Shown here piece by piece: positions 37,800-48,722 of a DNA stretch of 64,000 bases. How positions within the stretch are numbered: the first letter of the stretch is position 1; the number at the start of each line of letters is the position of its first letter. Made by a program: the position numbers and the translations under genes. Below the pieces are notes generated by a model. The model made no database searches. It was given only the letters and a program-made list of their open reading frames with translations, and was not told where the DNA came from. Source of the stretch: Rhytidiadelphus loreus (Eukaryota; Streptophyta; Bryopsida; Hypnales; Hylocomiaceae); NCBI GenBank assembly GCA_947034895.1, contig OX344762.1, positions 80,904,981 to 80,968,980 on the forward strand, written 5' to 3'.

Positions 37800-39440
37800 T
37801 ATTTATCTTATCTTTTCAATGTCATGTCAGATTAGATGTTTATCAAACCATCAAATTGTTATGATTCACCCCAATGTCCGTGAAGGTCCTAGACAACATA
37901 TTCATGAATTGTCCGTCCAAGTGGACGGACAAATTGTTCATACTGTTCGAAAAATTATCTTTTTGTTGACATGAATCTTAATGTATTAGAATGTGTCTCA
38001 ATTAATGTTGACATGCAAACAATCCGCTAGGAAATGTCTACTTCATGATCCTTCAAATCAAATGAAGGCATTGAGAAGAATGTTTAAGCTTAGGGTTTAA
38101 GTCTAATCTAGGTTTAATCTTCTTCATATACGTACTATCTAGGGACCCCCTTTGCATGTAACACCTGTCCCATACTGTAAGGACGTTGCCACTGAAGAAG
38201 ATGTACACCATCCTAAAGAAGTTGTTGAATCAATTCCGTTGCATTTAGATTCCTCTTCTTTTGAAGCTTGATCTTTGGCAATAGTTGATGATTTGCTTAT
38301 GGATTCCACTCTAGAAACACAATTAGATTCCTCTTTTGAAGCTTGATCTTTGGCAATAGTTGATGATTTGCTTATGGATTGCCCTCTAGAAACACAATTA
38401 GATTCCTCATCTTTTGAAGCTCGATCTTTGGCAATAGTTGATGATTTGCTTATGGATTGCCCTCTACAAAAACAATTAGATTCCTCTTCTTTTGAAGCTC
38501 GATCTTTGGAAATAGTTGATGATTTGCTTATGAATTCCACTCTACAAACACAATTAGTCGTAGACGAAACTCTACTCGATGGAGATGCACAAGTTGTAGA
38601 TAATCATCCCTCAAATTAAAAACAATATACTTATGATCCCCAAGTAGCATGCTTGGAAGATGCACAAGCTGTAGATTTAGGACAAGATCAAAACAACAAA
38701 CAAGACAAGAACAAGCAAGACAAGATAAGATAAATATACAAAAAGAAATTATATTAAGTAATAGAAGGAGTTGTCAAGACTAAGGAATTCCTCAATCTTG
38801 ATTACTTTATATACTCAAGGATCTAAACTTCTTTTACTTTAATTCTAATTTTATTTTTAAGGATGATAGATCTTATACTAGGTTCTATCTCTGTAACAAT
38901 ATGTAGGGATACTATAGGGTCCATGAAATACTATATACTCTAATATATATAAACTAGATTGTGTAAAAACATTATGTAGGAGGAAATTTTATTTATAAGT
39001 TAGCCTTGACAAACAAGGACCGTGCAATTTTTTTTATAATATGATGAATATAGATGTGGACTAGAATTTTCAGTGACATGTCAGATTTAGATGTCCATCA
39101 AACCCACAAACTGTCAAGATTCAACCCCAATGTCCGTGAAGGTCCTAGACAACATGTTAATGAATTGTCCGTCCAAGTGGACAGAAAAATTGTTCATACT
39201 ATTCGAAAAATTATCTTTTTGTTGACATGAATCCTAATGTGTTAGAATGTGTCTCAATTAATGTTGACGGACAATCCGCTAGGAAATGTCTACTTCATGA
39301 TCCTTCAAATCAAATGAAGGCATTGAGAGGAATGTTTAAGTTTAGGGTTTAAGTCTAATCTAGGTTTAATCTTCTTCATACACGTACTATCTAGGGACAC
39401 CCTTTGCATGTAACACCCGCCCCATACTGTAAAGACATTG
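37800..39440. repeat. Two-unit 1.25-kb tandem duplication, parent form of the satellite monomer
   Basis: The segment containing the GTCAGATT.AGATGT motif, GTGGACGGACA, TGTTGACATGAATC and CATGTAACACC occurs near 37,815-38,170 and again near 39,070-39,420, about 1.25 kb apart. The first half is followed by the 78-bp minisatellite and by a stretch equivalent to 7,740-8,330 of copy 1. The 694-bp monomer of the array at 8,331-15,716 matches this unit with roughly 560 bp removed between the AGTAGCATGCTTGGAA and GCCTTGACAAACAAGG segments. This supports derivation of the satellite from the repeat unit. Confidence 0.7.
38245..38553 (+). repeat. 78-bp minisatellite encoding a 26-residue repeat
   Basis: Four tandem copies measure 78, 75, 78 and 78 bp, with lengths divisible by three. 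On the plus strand each encodes LDSSSFEA-x-SLAIVDDLLMD followed by SPLETQ-like residues. Copies 3 and 4 have CGA (Arg) at the variable position and copies 1 and 2 have TGA, a C-to-T change at a CpG. The antisense strand is also open (133 codons), but the preserved acidic repeat argues that the plus strand was once coding. Copy 1 of the large repeat has a single unit of this sequence near 7,615-7,690. Confidence 0.75.
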
Positions 39441-39686
39441 CCACTGAAGAAGATGTACTCGATCTTTCATAGATTTCACCAATCCTAATAGCTGTAGATG
39501 CAATTCTATCAATTCTGTTCGGAAATACAATGTGTGTCTCAAGATCACTAAAGAACATTTTCAGTACAGACTCTCGATGGGAATATGGGTGGTGTTTGTT
39601 GGGACTTTTATAGCTTTGGCAAGAGAATACGTTGAAGAAGCTTTGCCAATGTTGAAGGACACATTGAAGATAAATAATTGGTGAGA

Positions 39687-40316
39687 TCCTTCCACGAATG
39701 CTAGAAAAAGATCCTAGAAGCCAAACTGAATGTCCATTTCCTGTGGAAGAAGCCTTCTGCAATGTCCAAGTGAAGGTCAGGACACAGCCAAATGTAAAGA
39801 GGAAAAAAGACTTCAGTCATCTGGACGATGACAGAGACGTTATGGAACCAGTATTGACTCATACACCTCGTTTGCAAAACATATAAGTATTCCGTAGGCT
39901 CTCATATTCAGACTACCATCTGTTTTGAAGAAACGCTGGACATGTAATTCTCAGAAGCAGGCATGCTGTAACCCTCGACTACTGTGATGAACATCATTCT
40001 CATTCCATTGCCATGAGGAAAAAAAGAGTCATCAGCAAACAAGTTAACCTATTGTTTCATATATGTATGAAAATCTGGGAGTGTCTACAAGATTTCTGTG
40101 CAACCTTACTAAAGAAAAGAAAAGGAACATGCCAAGAATTTGAATGTAGAACCCTCAAAACAGAATATGCACTAACCCGTCGGAAAATACTAACCATGTT
40201 GGAGCTGAGCAACTGATTTAATTTGTAACTACCATTTCATGTAACTTCAAAACAATAAAGCATCAATAACATCGTCTCTCTTTGTCAATACAAGCGGGGA
40301 CTACACAAAAGTCCTA
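39687..40316. other. Spacer between repeat copy 2 and the PHO88-like gene
   Basis: Two short plus-strand frames (39,698-39,886, reading PNVKRKKDFSHLDDDRDVMEP internally, and 40,013-40,216) look mildly protein-like but have no recognisable family. An AATAAA at 40,253-40,258 is on the plus strand. This spacer also contains the 3' UTR of the minus-strand gene. No confident call is made. Confidence 0.35.
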
Positions 40317-42916
40317 CTACTCTTCGTTCACATCAGCGCTTTCAACACGTCGCGGTCTTCTCTCTGCCCTTGACAACGGTTGGCTTCCCGTGGTGTTAGC
40401 AGAATCTTCAATTGCCGGCGTTGGTTCACCGACGTCATCGTCGTTCTTCTTGACCTGAAGTTCCTGCTCTGCGGTCAACTCCTTCTTCATGGCTTCAAAT
40501 CTATTGTGGGCAGGGAAAAACAAACAGATGAAAAAATTTCATCAATTATATTAAAGAAAGTATATAAGTTGGTTTGATGGCTCTGAAACATGCATATGGC
40601 ATCAACACAAGCTAGTGAAGTGAGAAAGCTTGGTAGGTTCTTCTGTATACAATATATGTAACTACTTCAAAACTGAGCCCTAGCCCCAAATATGAAATAA
40701 GATTCATAGCCCCTAGTTGCAAGTTTGTTCTGATTGTCACTTTGAAATCTCACAGGAATTATCGGCTTTCGACCTACGAGGCCAGGGATGATACAATTTC
40801 AAAATATTTTTCATTCAGGAAGCCACAAGTCATACTAATATTGATAAAATCTGGGCAGCATACAATTAAAAATATAACTGAAAGCATTTCCCTTTTTGTG
40901 CGCTGAGAGAGAACTTACTTGGCCATTGGTGAGTCAACTGGAAACGGTCGCTTCAATTTGTCATCCTTGCTGGAATCCTTGTTCAGAATGTATATGGCAA
41001 ATAGAGCATGGTCGTACAAAGTAATCGGTTCAGTCACTGCATCCACAATCGTTGTCAGTGAGAAATGACATGTCATTTGCGTTTAAATTTCAGCAAGTCG
41101 CACAGGAAGGCAAAACTTTAGTAAGTCATTACATGCTGAAAATCAAAGTCTACATGTATGATAGGAAAGTTCTAGAGGGAAATACCCATTTGTAGAAGAA
41201 GTGCGGGCACAACAGCCATATAAACATGGATACCAACGGTCACTGCGGCTCTCTGAATACATACAGTAGATGAACATTAGAAACCTAACTAAATTTGATA
41301 AAGGACTTCGGATCTCATCCACAAACGACATTCGGAGAGCCCAAGAAAGAAGCTACTTCTATCAAGTACACGGAAAGCATAACAAAAGAACCCCCATTAC
41401 GTTAACACAGTTCTTAATAGGCACAGTTCTCACTAAGCATTAGATTAATATTTGAGAAATAAGTCAGTGTCAATGTCATTAACACATCATCAATAACTTT
41501 GTGGATATAATGTGGGATTCTTTGAGATGAGACTCCTTCCACACGTTTGGAGCTCGATCAATCTCAAGAAAAATGAAAATTCGACGGAAAAAGCAAAAAA
41601 CTAACCATTCCGAAACTTTGGACCAGCTTCCGAAGTTCGGACATATCATAGTCCTTGTGTGTCATCTCCTTTTCTTCAATAGGCCCCCCTCTGCATCATA
41701 AGCAGAAAGAATCACATTCAGATAGTATTCGGAGCCATAGAACATCATGGAAAAGAAAGCATTTAAGTCTTCGTGATAAGTATGTCTTGAGCGTGGTGTC
41801 TGAAAAGATCGTGATTCTTCACTCAAAAAGACTAAAAAATCAGAATCAAGATGGTAAGGGTGGGAACAATGCACAAAGGCTTCCATGGTAGCAGTACCCA
41901 AAAGCAACCCTGACCCCAAGGTGACCCTTATAAATCTAGGCTACAATGTAGATATTGATTATTAGGGTAATCATCATCTGAAAGGCAGACTCTAGGGATT
42001 AGTTTGGATGAATGAGAGGTTTACTTGGTCAAAACATTAACCTAAAACATTAACCTCATGCCGAATGTTCATGTTAATGTTTTAGGTTAACCTAAAACAT
42101 TAACAAGTGTAACAGCCTCAACACTTGTTAAAATCTCATAAGCGTTAAAATCTCATATCACATGTATGTTACAAAATTTCACCCCATTCTACATCCTCAA
42201 ATAGAAATGTTAGATGTTAATTGTTAATCATTTTTCACAACATCCTTTGTAAATATACCTCGGAGTGCTTAAGGTTTAAACAGTCGCTTATACATGTGAC
42301 TACCTTACTGTTTGTGATGTTGTAACTCGGGGTGACACAAAGATATTGTCGCCTAGGTCTATCACCGGGGAGTCTAGGAGCTCTAGAAATACCCACATAC
42401 CCATGAAATTCATAAGAACACTCGCTGATTAGATGGTCAGATCCATTCGCCTAGGGTTTAGTCCACAAGCGCGAATCGTCACAAAACTATGACTGCAGTT
42501 TCAAATCAACACGCCGAGCGAGCGTGAAAGAAAAAGACAAGCGCAGGCTCATAGATTACAACACAACTCTTTCCAAACCACAAAATACACGAACCACGCA
42601 CACCCGATCACAAACACCAAAGTTACACCAACGCCTCCCATGAAACCCTAATTTATACAAGCAGGGGATTGACTCGAACACAAAGTACGAACACTTACGT
42701 CAGCGAAGGCACCTTAACTTTCACGGACTTCTTCTCATCACCATCGCGACTGATGCGCTGGTAAATCAAGCCCAGAGAAGCGAAAATCGCAAGCTGTGCA
42801 CAAGCGTACAAGATGCGGATGACGAGCAAATTGCGCGGCACGTCATAGTCGATGTGCGCAGCTTTGAGACCCATCAGCAACGCCGGACCGAGCAACATCT
42901 TCCATGGAAACGCCAT
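40317..42916 (-). CDS. PHO88/SND3-family ER membrane protein (5 exons, 223 aa)
   Basis: Exons (5' to 3', minus strand) are 42,699-42,916, 41,606-41,690, 41,186-41,252, 40,919-41,036 and 40,317-40,500. All introns are GT-AG and all phases join. The protein resembles yeast Pho88/Snd3, an ER membrane protein first linked to phosphate uptake and later to the SRP-independent (SND) targeting pathway. Visible family features are an N-terminal hydrophobic segment with NLLVIRILYACAQLAIFASLG (about residues 29-49), a conserved MTHKDYDMSELRKLVQSF block (about 82-99), a second membrane segment HVYMAVVPALLLQM (about 110-123), and the KLKRPFPVDSP motif (about 151-161). The C-terminal tail is charged and Glu-rich (about 165-223), a little longer than in yeast. 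Function in plants is inferred from the family. Confidence 0.85.
42025..42120. repeat. Short inverted repeat in intron 1 of the PHO88-like gene
   Basis: ACATTAACCTAAAACATTAAC at 42,034-42,054 faces GTTAATGTTTTAGGTTA at 42,072-42,088, giving a hairpin-forming inverted repeat, with a further direct copy ending near 42,104. It may be a relic of a small foldback element. The rest of the 1-kb intron (41,691-42,698) shows nothing else. Confidence 0.55.
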
Positions 42917-44963
42917 CTCCGCGCTGATTCTCCTGGTCCCAAATGAATTGAAACCCTAACGATGATGAAACCCCAATTGCTGAAAGCTCCGGGCGCGAGA
43001 GCTCTGAGAGCGGCAGCAACGAGATTTTGGAGGAAGTCGAAGCTGTTTCTTTCAGTTCACTTGTGTCACGGCTCTAGGTGTCATCCACTTGAGTTGTGAC
43101 ACGTATAATGTTCTAAAACTTTTTTGAAGGCCGGGCATAAATGTAAAACTTTAAATTAAAATAGAATTGTTACCCTATCTGTAGGGCAGGACTAGCGGAA
43201 AATAATTCTAAAAAATAGACATCAAAGTTCTTGGAAAATTGATTTTTTAGAATTTTATTCTGTATTAAATAAAAATAATATAATATTGACAAATATTTAA
43301 AAAATTTAGCATTTATTTATCAAACCTTATTTTCTGGAAATAATTAATATTTAGTAAAGGAATGACATTCTTGCCTTGTTCTTCAAGTATTGCACTTCGT
43401 ATTGTGATATGCCTATTGTAGGGCATTGTTATTCTTTGTGCTACTAGTGATTGAAGGTTTTAGACTTTGAAAATATGAATTTTCAACAAAATTGATGGAA
43501 GGAAGTTGGAATCTAGAAAGAATTGTGAAGAAAGTTTTAGTAAGCTAGCTTATATATGGATCTATAAATTTATTTATTTTTAAATTGGTTTTACAAAAAA
43601 TTATTTATTAATGAATTCGTAAACAAACACATCTGCACCTAGAATTAGATCCTATATTTGTCTACACAAAAGAATGTCAACCAATTGTCATCAAAGAATA
43701 CCTACAAATAAAATTGCACTTCAAAAACTGAACGTTCAACTCTCATTGGATGATCCAAAAAAATTGTTGTGATTCTCGATGGTATATATAGGGGATCATT
43801 TTGAGGCCCAAATGTAGCTGAAACAGTAGACAAAATGGGCTTCAGAACAATCGTGACTTTAAAATTGTTGCATATTTGCTAAAATGCATCAATTGTAATC
43901 TATATTTATCAATACAAGAAAAAAAACTTCAAATCAAGAGGGCATTAGTAGAATCAAAATCAAAACCAAATCTAAAGCTCTATTTTTTTCCAAAGATAGT
44001 TCGAAAGCAAGGCAATAAGACTACAATACCTTTGCAATAGAGCTTTGTATGAGAAAAATTTGGGAGGGTAACCCTACTTAAAATGGCTATTTTGAAATGA
44101 CAAAACTTTAATTAGCAAAGAACACTCTAAAAAAACTGTGGCTACATTTTTTAAATCATAAGCAAATGAAAAAATAAAAAATAAAAAATAAAAAATTTCA
44201 ATAACGTTGTTTTAAATTCTAATTTTCTGTAAAATTCTAATAATTTTGAAAATAAATTTGTGCATAAAAAAACCCCTTCAATCAACTCTCATTTGATTGC
44301 TCTTAGAATCAACTTGGCTATTCTCAGTGATGTAGATCCAAATGTGGACAAGAAAAGGTAGAAATAAATGGTTTATAAATAATCGTAGTTTGAGTTTGAC
44401 ACTTTAGTTGTGGATCCACAAAACTATGACACATTTGTCCTGACAAAAGATCTTGAATCTACAAATATTCATCAATATGGAAAAAATTTCTTGTCAATCT
44501 ACAAATACCTTACTGTGAACCATATTCCTATATACAGTACATAATTTTAAACAATGATGAATTAATTATTTATTTCAAATCATTGCAACTTGACATGAGT
44601 AAAAAATGACATGATGATACAACATACTGTAAGAACAAGATAATGCAAGCAAAGGGGGCATGGAACAAACTGGTTCAACATGAATTTGGTGTCCTACTGT
44701 AGGTTCAACCTTCATAATTGCTAAAATTAAGTTCATCATCGAGGAATGGCAAAGAAATCTACAGTAGAGTTGCGATTTGCGAAGGGACACCACACATTGA
44801 TTTGAATAACTTAGTCTACAGACTCCAGATTACATTGCTGAGAACCTGACCGGTCCCAAAATTAAATGATGGAAACATGTAAGAAAAACTGTACTCACGC
44901 AAGCCTTGGGATAGCCCCAAAAAACAATAACACTGTTCGACTTCATTTGCAAAACCAGCAGAA
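42917..44963. other. Intergenic: PHO88-like promoter side and KOB1 3' flank
   Basis: The first 170 bp (42,917-43,090) is GC-richer and should contain the 5' UTR and core promoter of the minus-strand PHO88-like gene. The remainder is AT-rich, with a small (AAAAAAT)n run near 44,165-44,195. No gene, RNA or element termini were supported. Confidence 0.5.
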
Positions 44964-47900
44964 TCATAGATTGACTGCAGTTTTGGCCGATAAATCTGAG
45001 GGTAAATGCTCTAAGCCAGGCGGTGGTAGAGGGGGCATGGCCGCCGTTTTGTTGGCATTCATTGCGTGCTGCTCATTCGGCGCTACTTGTGAAGTTTCCG
45101 TAGCCTTGGCATCAGTCTGCTTGTTGTCAGCCTTGAGAGAGTTTGGAAGCTTAATCGCAGAGTCTTCCTTTTGTAGTAACTTTTCAAGCCGAGCTTGACC
45201 CGCTTGCACAGCATTACTGAATACTCCTGCCTCTTGCAAACCTTGAACAATTGCCTGAGTGAATGATAACACAAATCCATTTAGTAAAGCCTCGAATCTA
45301 ACTTAGCGAATTGAAGCAATTAGAACTATCAATTAGACCTGAAGCAGAACTGAGACAAAAGAGCATCAATGTCATAATTTTGGATTGAAAAAAAAACGTT
45401 TAACAAATCCAATTGCAGAGAAAACAGGAAAGAGCAGCGTAACTATCAAACTCTTCAAAATCCTGATGACAACACATAAGAACAAAAACTCGTCCAAAGC
45501 GCATTTTAGTTTGCAGTTTTCTAATACTACGGTAGTAGAATCTGTTCAGTTTGGATTTACATACCGCAGGAACGTAAAGCCGTGTTAAAAGTCCTTTTCG
45601 CATCAGTTTCAGGTTTAGATCCTTATCAGTCCAAACAACATGTTCCCTATACCTGCACACACAATGCAATCACAGCACTTTCAGCATCTACAAAATATGC
45701 CGAGAAAACCCCGTAAGAAACGAGTAGCTAGCACTCAACGACCAAAAAGCTTGAAGCATCCACAGCACCATGTGATTATGGTAACGTGACTGCTGTTAGC
45801 AAGATGGGTTTGAAAAAGAGTTCAAAGATCATACCAGCGCTTCATCTCCTCTTGTGAAGCAGTAGAAGCAATAATGAAAGCCTGAAAAATGAAAAAAGAT
45901 CTCTCTGTTTAGTGCGCAATATAGAATCACTGACGGGAAAGTCTACGTAGAAATAATGTTTGAAGTAAACAGCATGAAAAAGAACAGCTTGCTTGCAAGA
46001 TCATAAGTAACATTCAACGAGAAACGATCAGGAGGCATAAGTTAAAAGGCCCCTTTGGTCAGGGAGTTTACCGCCCTATCGAAGTCAAGCATAAAACATC
46101 GCTTCACATCCTCCTTGGTTGGTTTACAGTGACATCGATCACGTCGCGATGTCAGGTCGGAAAATTTAGTGTATGTATAATGTAACACAGCTGCCTCGTC
46201 AAACTTGATCTCACTGCAAGTATCAAATCAAGCACAGTTTCCCATAATCAGGACAACAATCTGCAAGTCCATGAAACAAAATGCGACATAACATCTCAAG
46301 ATACCAAATAAACAACATCGCCTAAAGTAAAAAAGCGCAAAACAAACAGCAGAAAACTCACTTTGGTTGTTTTGCATAATTGTGCCACCTGTGGGCACCA
46401 TTGGGTCGCAAATTGTCTTGCATGCGGGCGGCAGCTTTTCCATTACCATACGTCAAAAAGTAGTTGGGGTTACCCCGGGTTGCTTCTCGGTATAGCCCGA
46501 AATAAGTCTCTTTGGTAACATGATCGTAATTCTTCTTGAACATAGTTACCTCACTGAAGGGGTCTTCAATATCGTCGCGCTCAATTGCACTCTCCTAAAA
46601 TAACGAACAAATTGTGATATGAGCACATACAAGAACCACGAAAAACTTCAGCACTAGATTGAGTACACCAATTTTTGTTCAATATCAAATTTGAGAACAG
46701 TAAACATGTCATTATCTTTCTTATATCAACTAACGTTTGTTAAGATAATGTGACACGGAAACTCACATAATTGGGAAAGACCACCATATCAACATCTGCA
46801 GCAACATCGTTAAGCAAGCGCTGTAGGGAGTATTCAGGAGCTCCAGCTGGATGTAACAACTCATCAGTGTCCAGATGTATAATCCAATCGATCCCAACCT
46901 CCTGTCACAACACCGATTCCTCAAAAGGTAAGCTGATCCACGGTGAACAAGACTCACGAAGTTTGACAGTTCTAAAAGATTGAAACCAAAGACATTCTTC
47001 AACCTGTATGATCCTTAAAATAATTGATACCTCAAGAATTTCCCATGGAAAGACCCGACTACTCATATATTGGCTTACCCTTGCAAATACAATGGCCATT
47101 TCCATGTTGAGAGACTGCTTCACAAAAAGTTCATAATTACAAGGCTTGTAGAAAAAGCTGGACAGCCAAGTCTCGTTCCATATCCGACTGCACAAGATCA
47201 AGAGATAAGTTTCCGTTATCCGTTGTACATTCCTCAAACAGCATACAGGAATACGCTGACCGCTATAAGGATAGTATATGCTCCCTGCGATGACATGTCT
47301 ACAGTCCTCAAATTCACAGGCAAGACTTCCACGAGAAAAATGTCAAGAAAAACAATCATTCGCACTGGTTCATGTGGATACTTGTAGGACAATGAGGGCA
47401 TGCTATTTAACGAACCTTTTGGCCTGTTTCTCTTCGAGATCTTTAGTACGATGAATGATCATCACTCCCTGTACTCAAACAAATAAGAGTCAACATAACG
47501 CCACTAATCCAACAAAAGGCAATCCCTGTAGAAGGACAATTATCCATGAAAAATTGTGATGTATCCATGAAGATTGACAACTAGTACTTAAGCTTTTGTC
47601 CTTCAGCAAGATACAGATAGATCTTTTCTATGGATTGGATTCCAAGAGAAGCTACTCCTTTCAAATAAATGACGAGTTATCGAGAAGAGAATTTCATGAA
47701 AAGAGGATTGAGGCGAAGTACTTACAGGAATAGCTTCCAAAACGGATGTCGAGTTCGGAGATGCCGCCTTCCCCTCAACAAAAAGGAAGAAGTGCGTGAC
47801 ACCGATAGTCCGGTGATAATATAGCCACGGCAGAATCTGCTCTAGCCCAGCCGAAGTACTTGACGTGATAGCGATCTGTTCAAATCTCAGAGTTAATGCC

Positions 47901-48722
47901 TCTAATTGCCTGCTACCACAATTCAAAAAGCTTCAGAGTTGAACATCGGAAATAACTAAGTTCGGAGAGTCCCGTAAGAGCCCTTCAATAATGAGGAAAC
48001 TTAAACCCCAAGTGCCCAAGATAGAAATAGACGGTCCATTTGGAAGAGTATTTCAATTGTTCAAAAAACGAAAGCTTGTGACTCCTTTCTGTTGGTATAC
48101 ATTGTTGTCTTCCTAGAAGCTTCCTAAATGATTTGTTACAACTCCTACAGATATGAAAGAGGCCACTTTTGACCACTAGGACACTCAGGGATCAACACTT
48201 GAGCAAGCGAAAGACGCCCATCCTTCCTAACATCCAGAACATAATCAAGTATAGTGATCTGCTGGAGAATGAAAAGGGGTTCCCAATGGAACAATCAATT
48301 GGAGATAATATCACTATAACTACGATTCTTCTCCACCCAAGTTTGACTCAAATTGTGTGCAAACGACTGAGAAGAGTTAGAATCAAATTCACCTTCGTGG
48401 AGTGTTTTCTCTTAAACGCATATTGCCACCCGATGTGATGAGGGAACATTCCAATGTGCGGTGGCTGGAATTTCGGGCAATCCGAGTTGGTGCCGAAACG
48501 TCCACTCAAAGGCGAGGTCAGAGCGTCCTGTTGTACGCCCGGCAAACGAGACTGATCCCCAACCAGATTTCCAAGACGAGCCGAATCCACCAGATCCCCG
48601 CCTCTCCATTGAAGCCCAAAAGCGAACAAAGCTAAGAGCACAGTCATCGCTGTCAACACAAAGAGCACTCTCTGCGAGGTTGATGGAGCGGGTGCAACCC
48701 GCGACCCTGGCATTGCTGGCAT
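44964..48722 (-). CDS. KOB1: KOBITO1-type glycosyltransferase-like protein (10 exons, 525 aa)
   Basis: Exons (minus, 5' to 3') are 48,393-48,722, 47,726-47,875, 47,416-47,468, 47,079-47,187, 46,767-46,901, 46,362-46,594, 46,072-46,213, 45,835-45,881, 45,565-45,652 and 44,964-45,254. All introns are GT-AG with compatible phases. The total of 525 aa is close to the 533 aa of Arabidopsis KOB1/ELD1/ABI8. A short cytosolic N-terminus is followed by one signal-anchor helix (about residues 18-38), fitting a type II Golgi or plasma-membrane protein. Family blocks include [49 protein letters not shown] (Asp225-Thr-Asp227, a DxD-like donor/metal motif), [16 protein letters not shown] and [13 protein letters not shown]. 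In Arabidopsis the protein is needed for cell elongation, cellulose deposition, ABA response and plasmodesmal control; its enzymatic activity is not established. The Pro- and Ala-rich C-terminal 90 residues are the least conserved part. Confidence 0.93.

Larger units (their letters stand above)
24657..39686. repeat. Large interspersed repeat unit, copy 2
   Basis: This is collinear with 1-15,985 once private insertions are removed. It is interrupted by a 960-bp TTAA-type element (25,616-26,575) and the 8-kb transposon (27,813-35,838). It lacks the 922-bp family A element and the 2.3-kb insertion found in copy 1, and its 3' part contains a two-unit, roughly 1.25-kb tandem duplication instead of the 694-bp array. 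It ends about 630 bp from the stop codon of the PHO88-like gene. A poly-C tract at 24,959-24,973 replaces the shorter C run at 299-306 in copy 1. The nature of the parent element is unknown. Confidence 0.75.

Noticed and set aside
48165..48260. Exon-like minus-strand frame between KOB1 exons 1 and 2
   Set aside because: Exon 1 joins directly to the exon at 47,875 in phase, and the joined protein aligns with Arabidopsis KOB1 without a gap (W-x-Y-x-F...K-I-x-I-T), so an extra exon is not needed.
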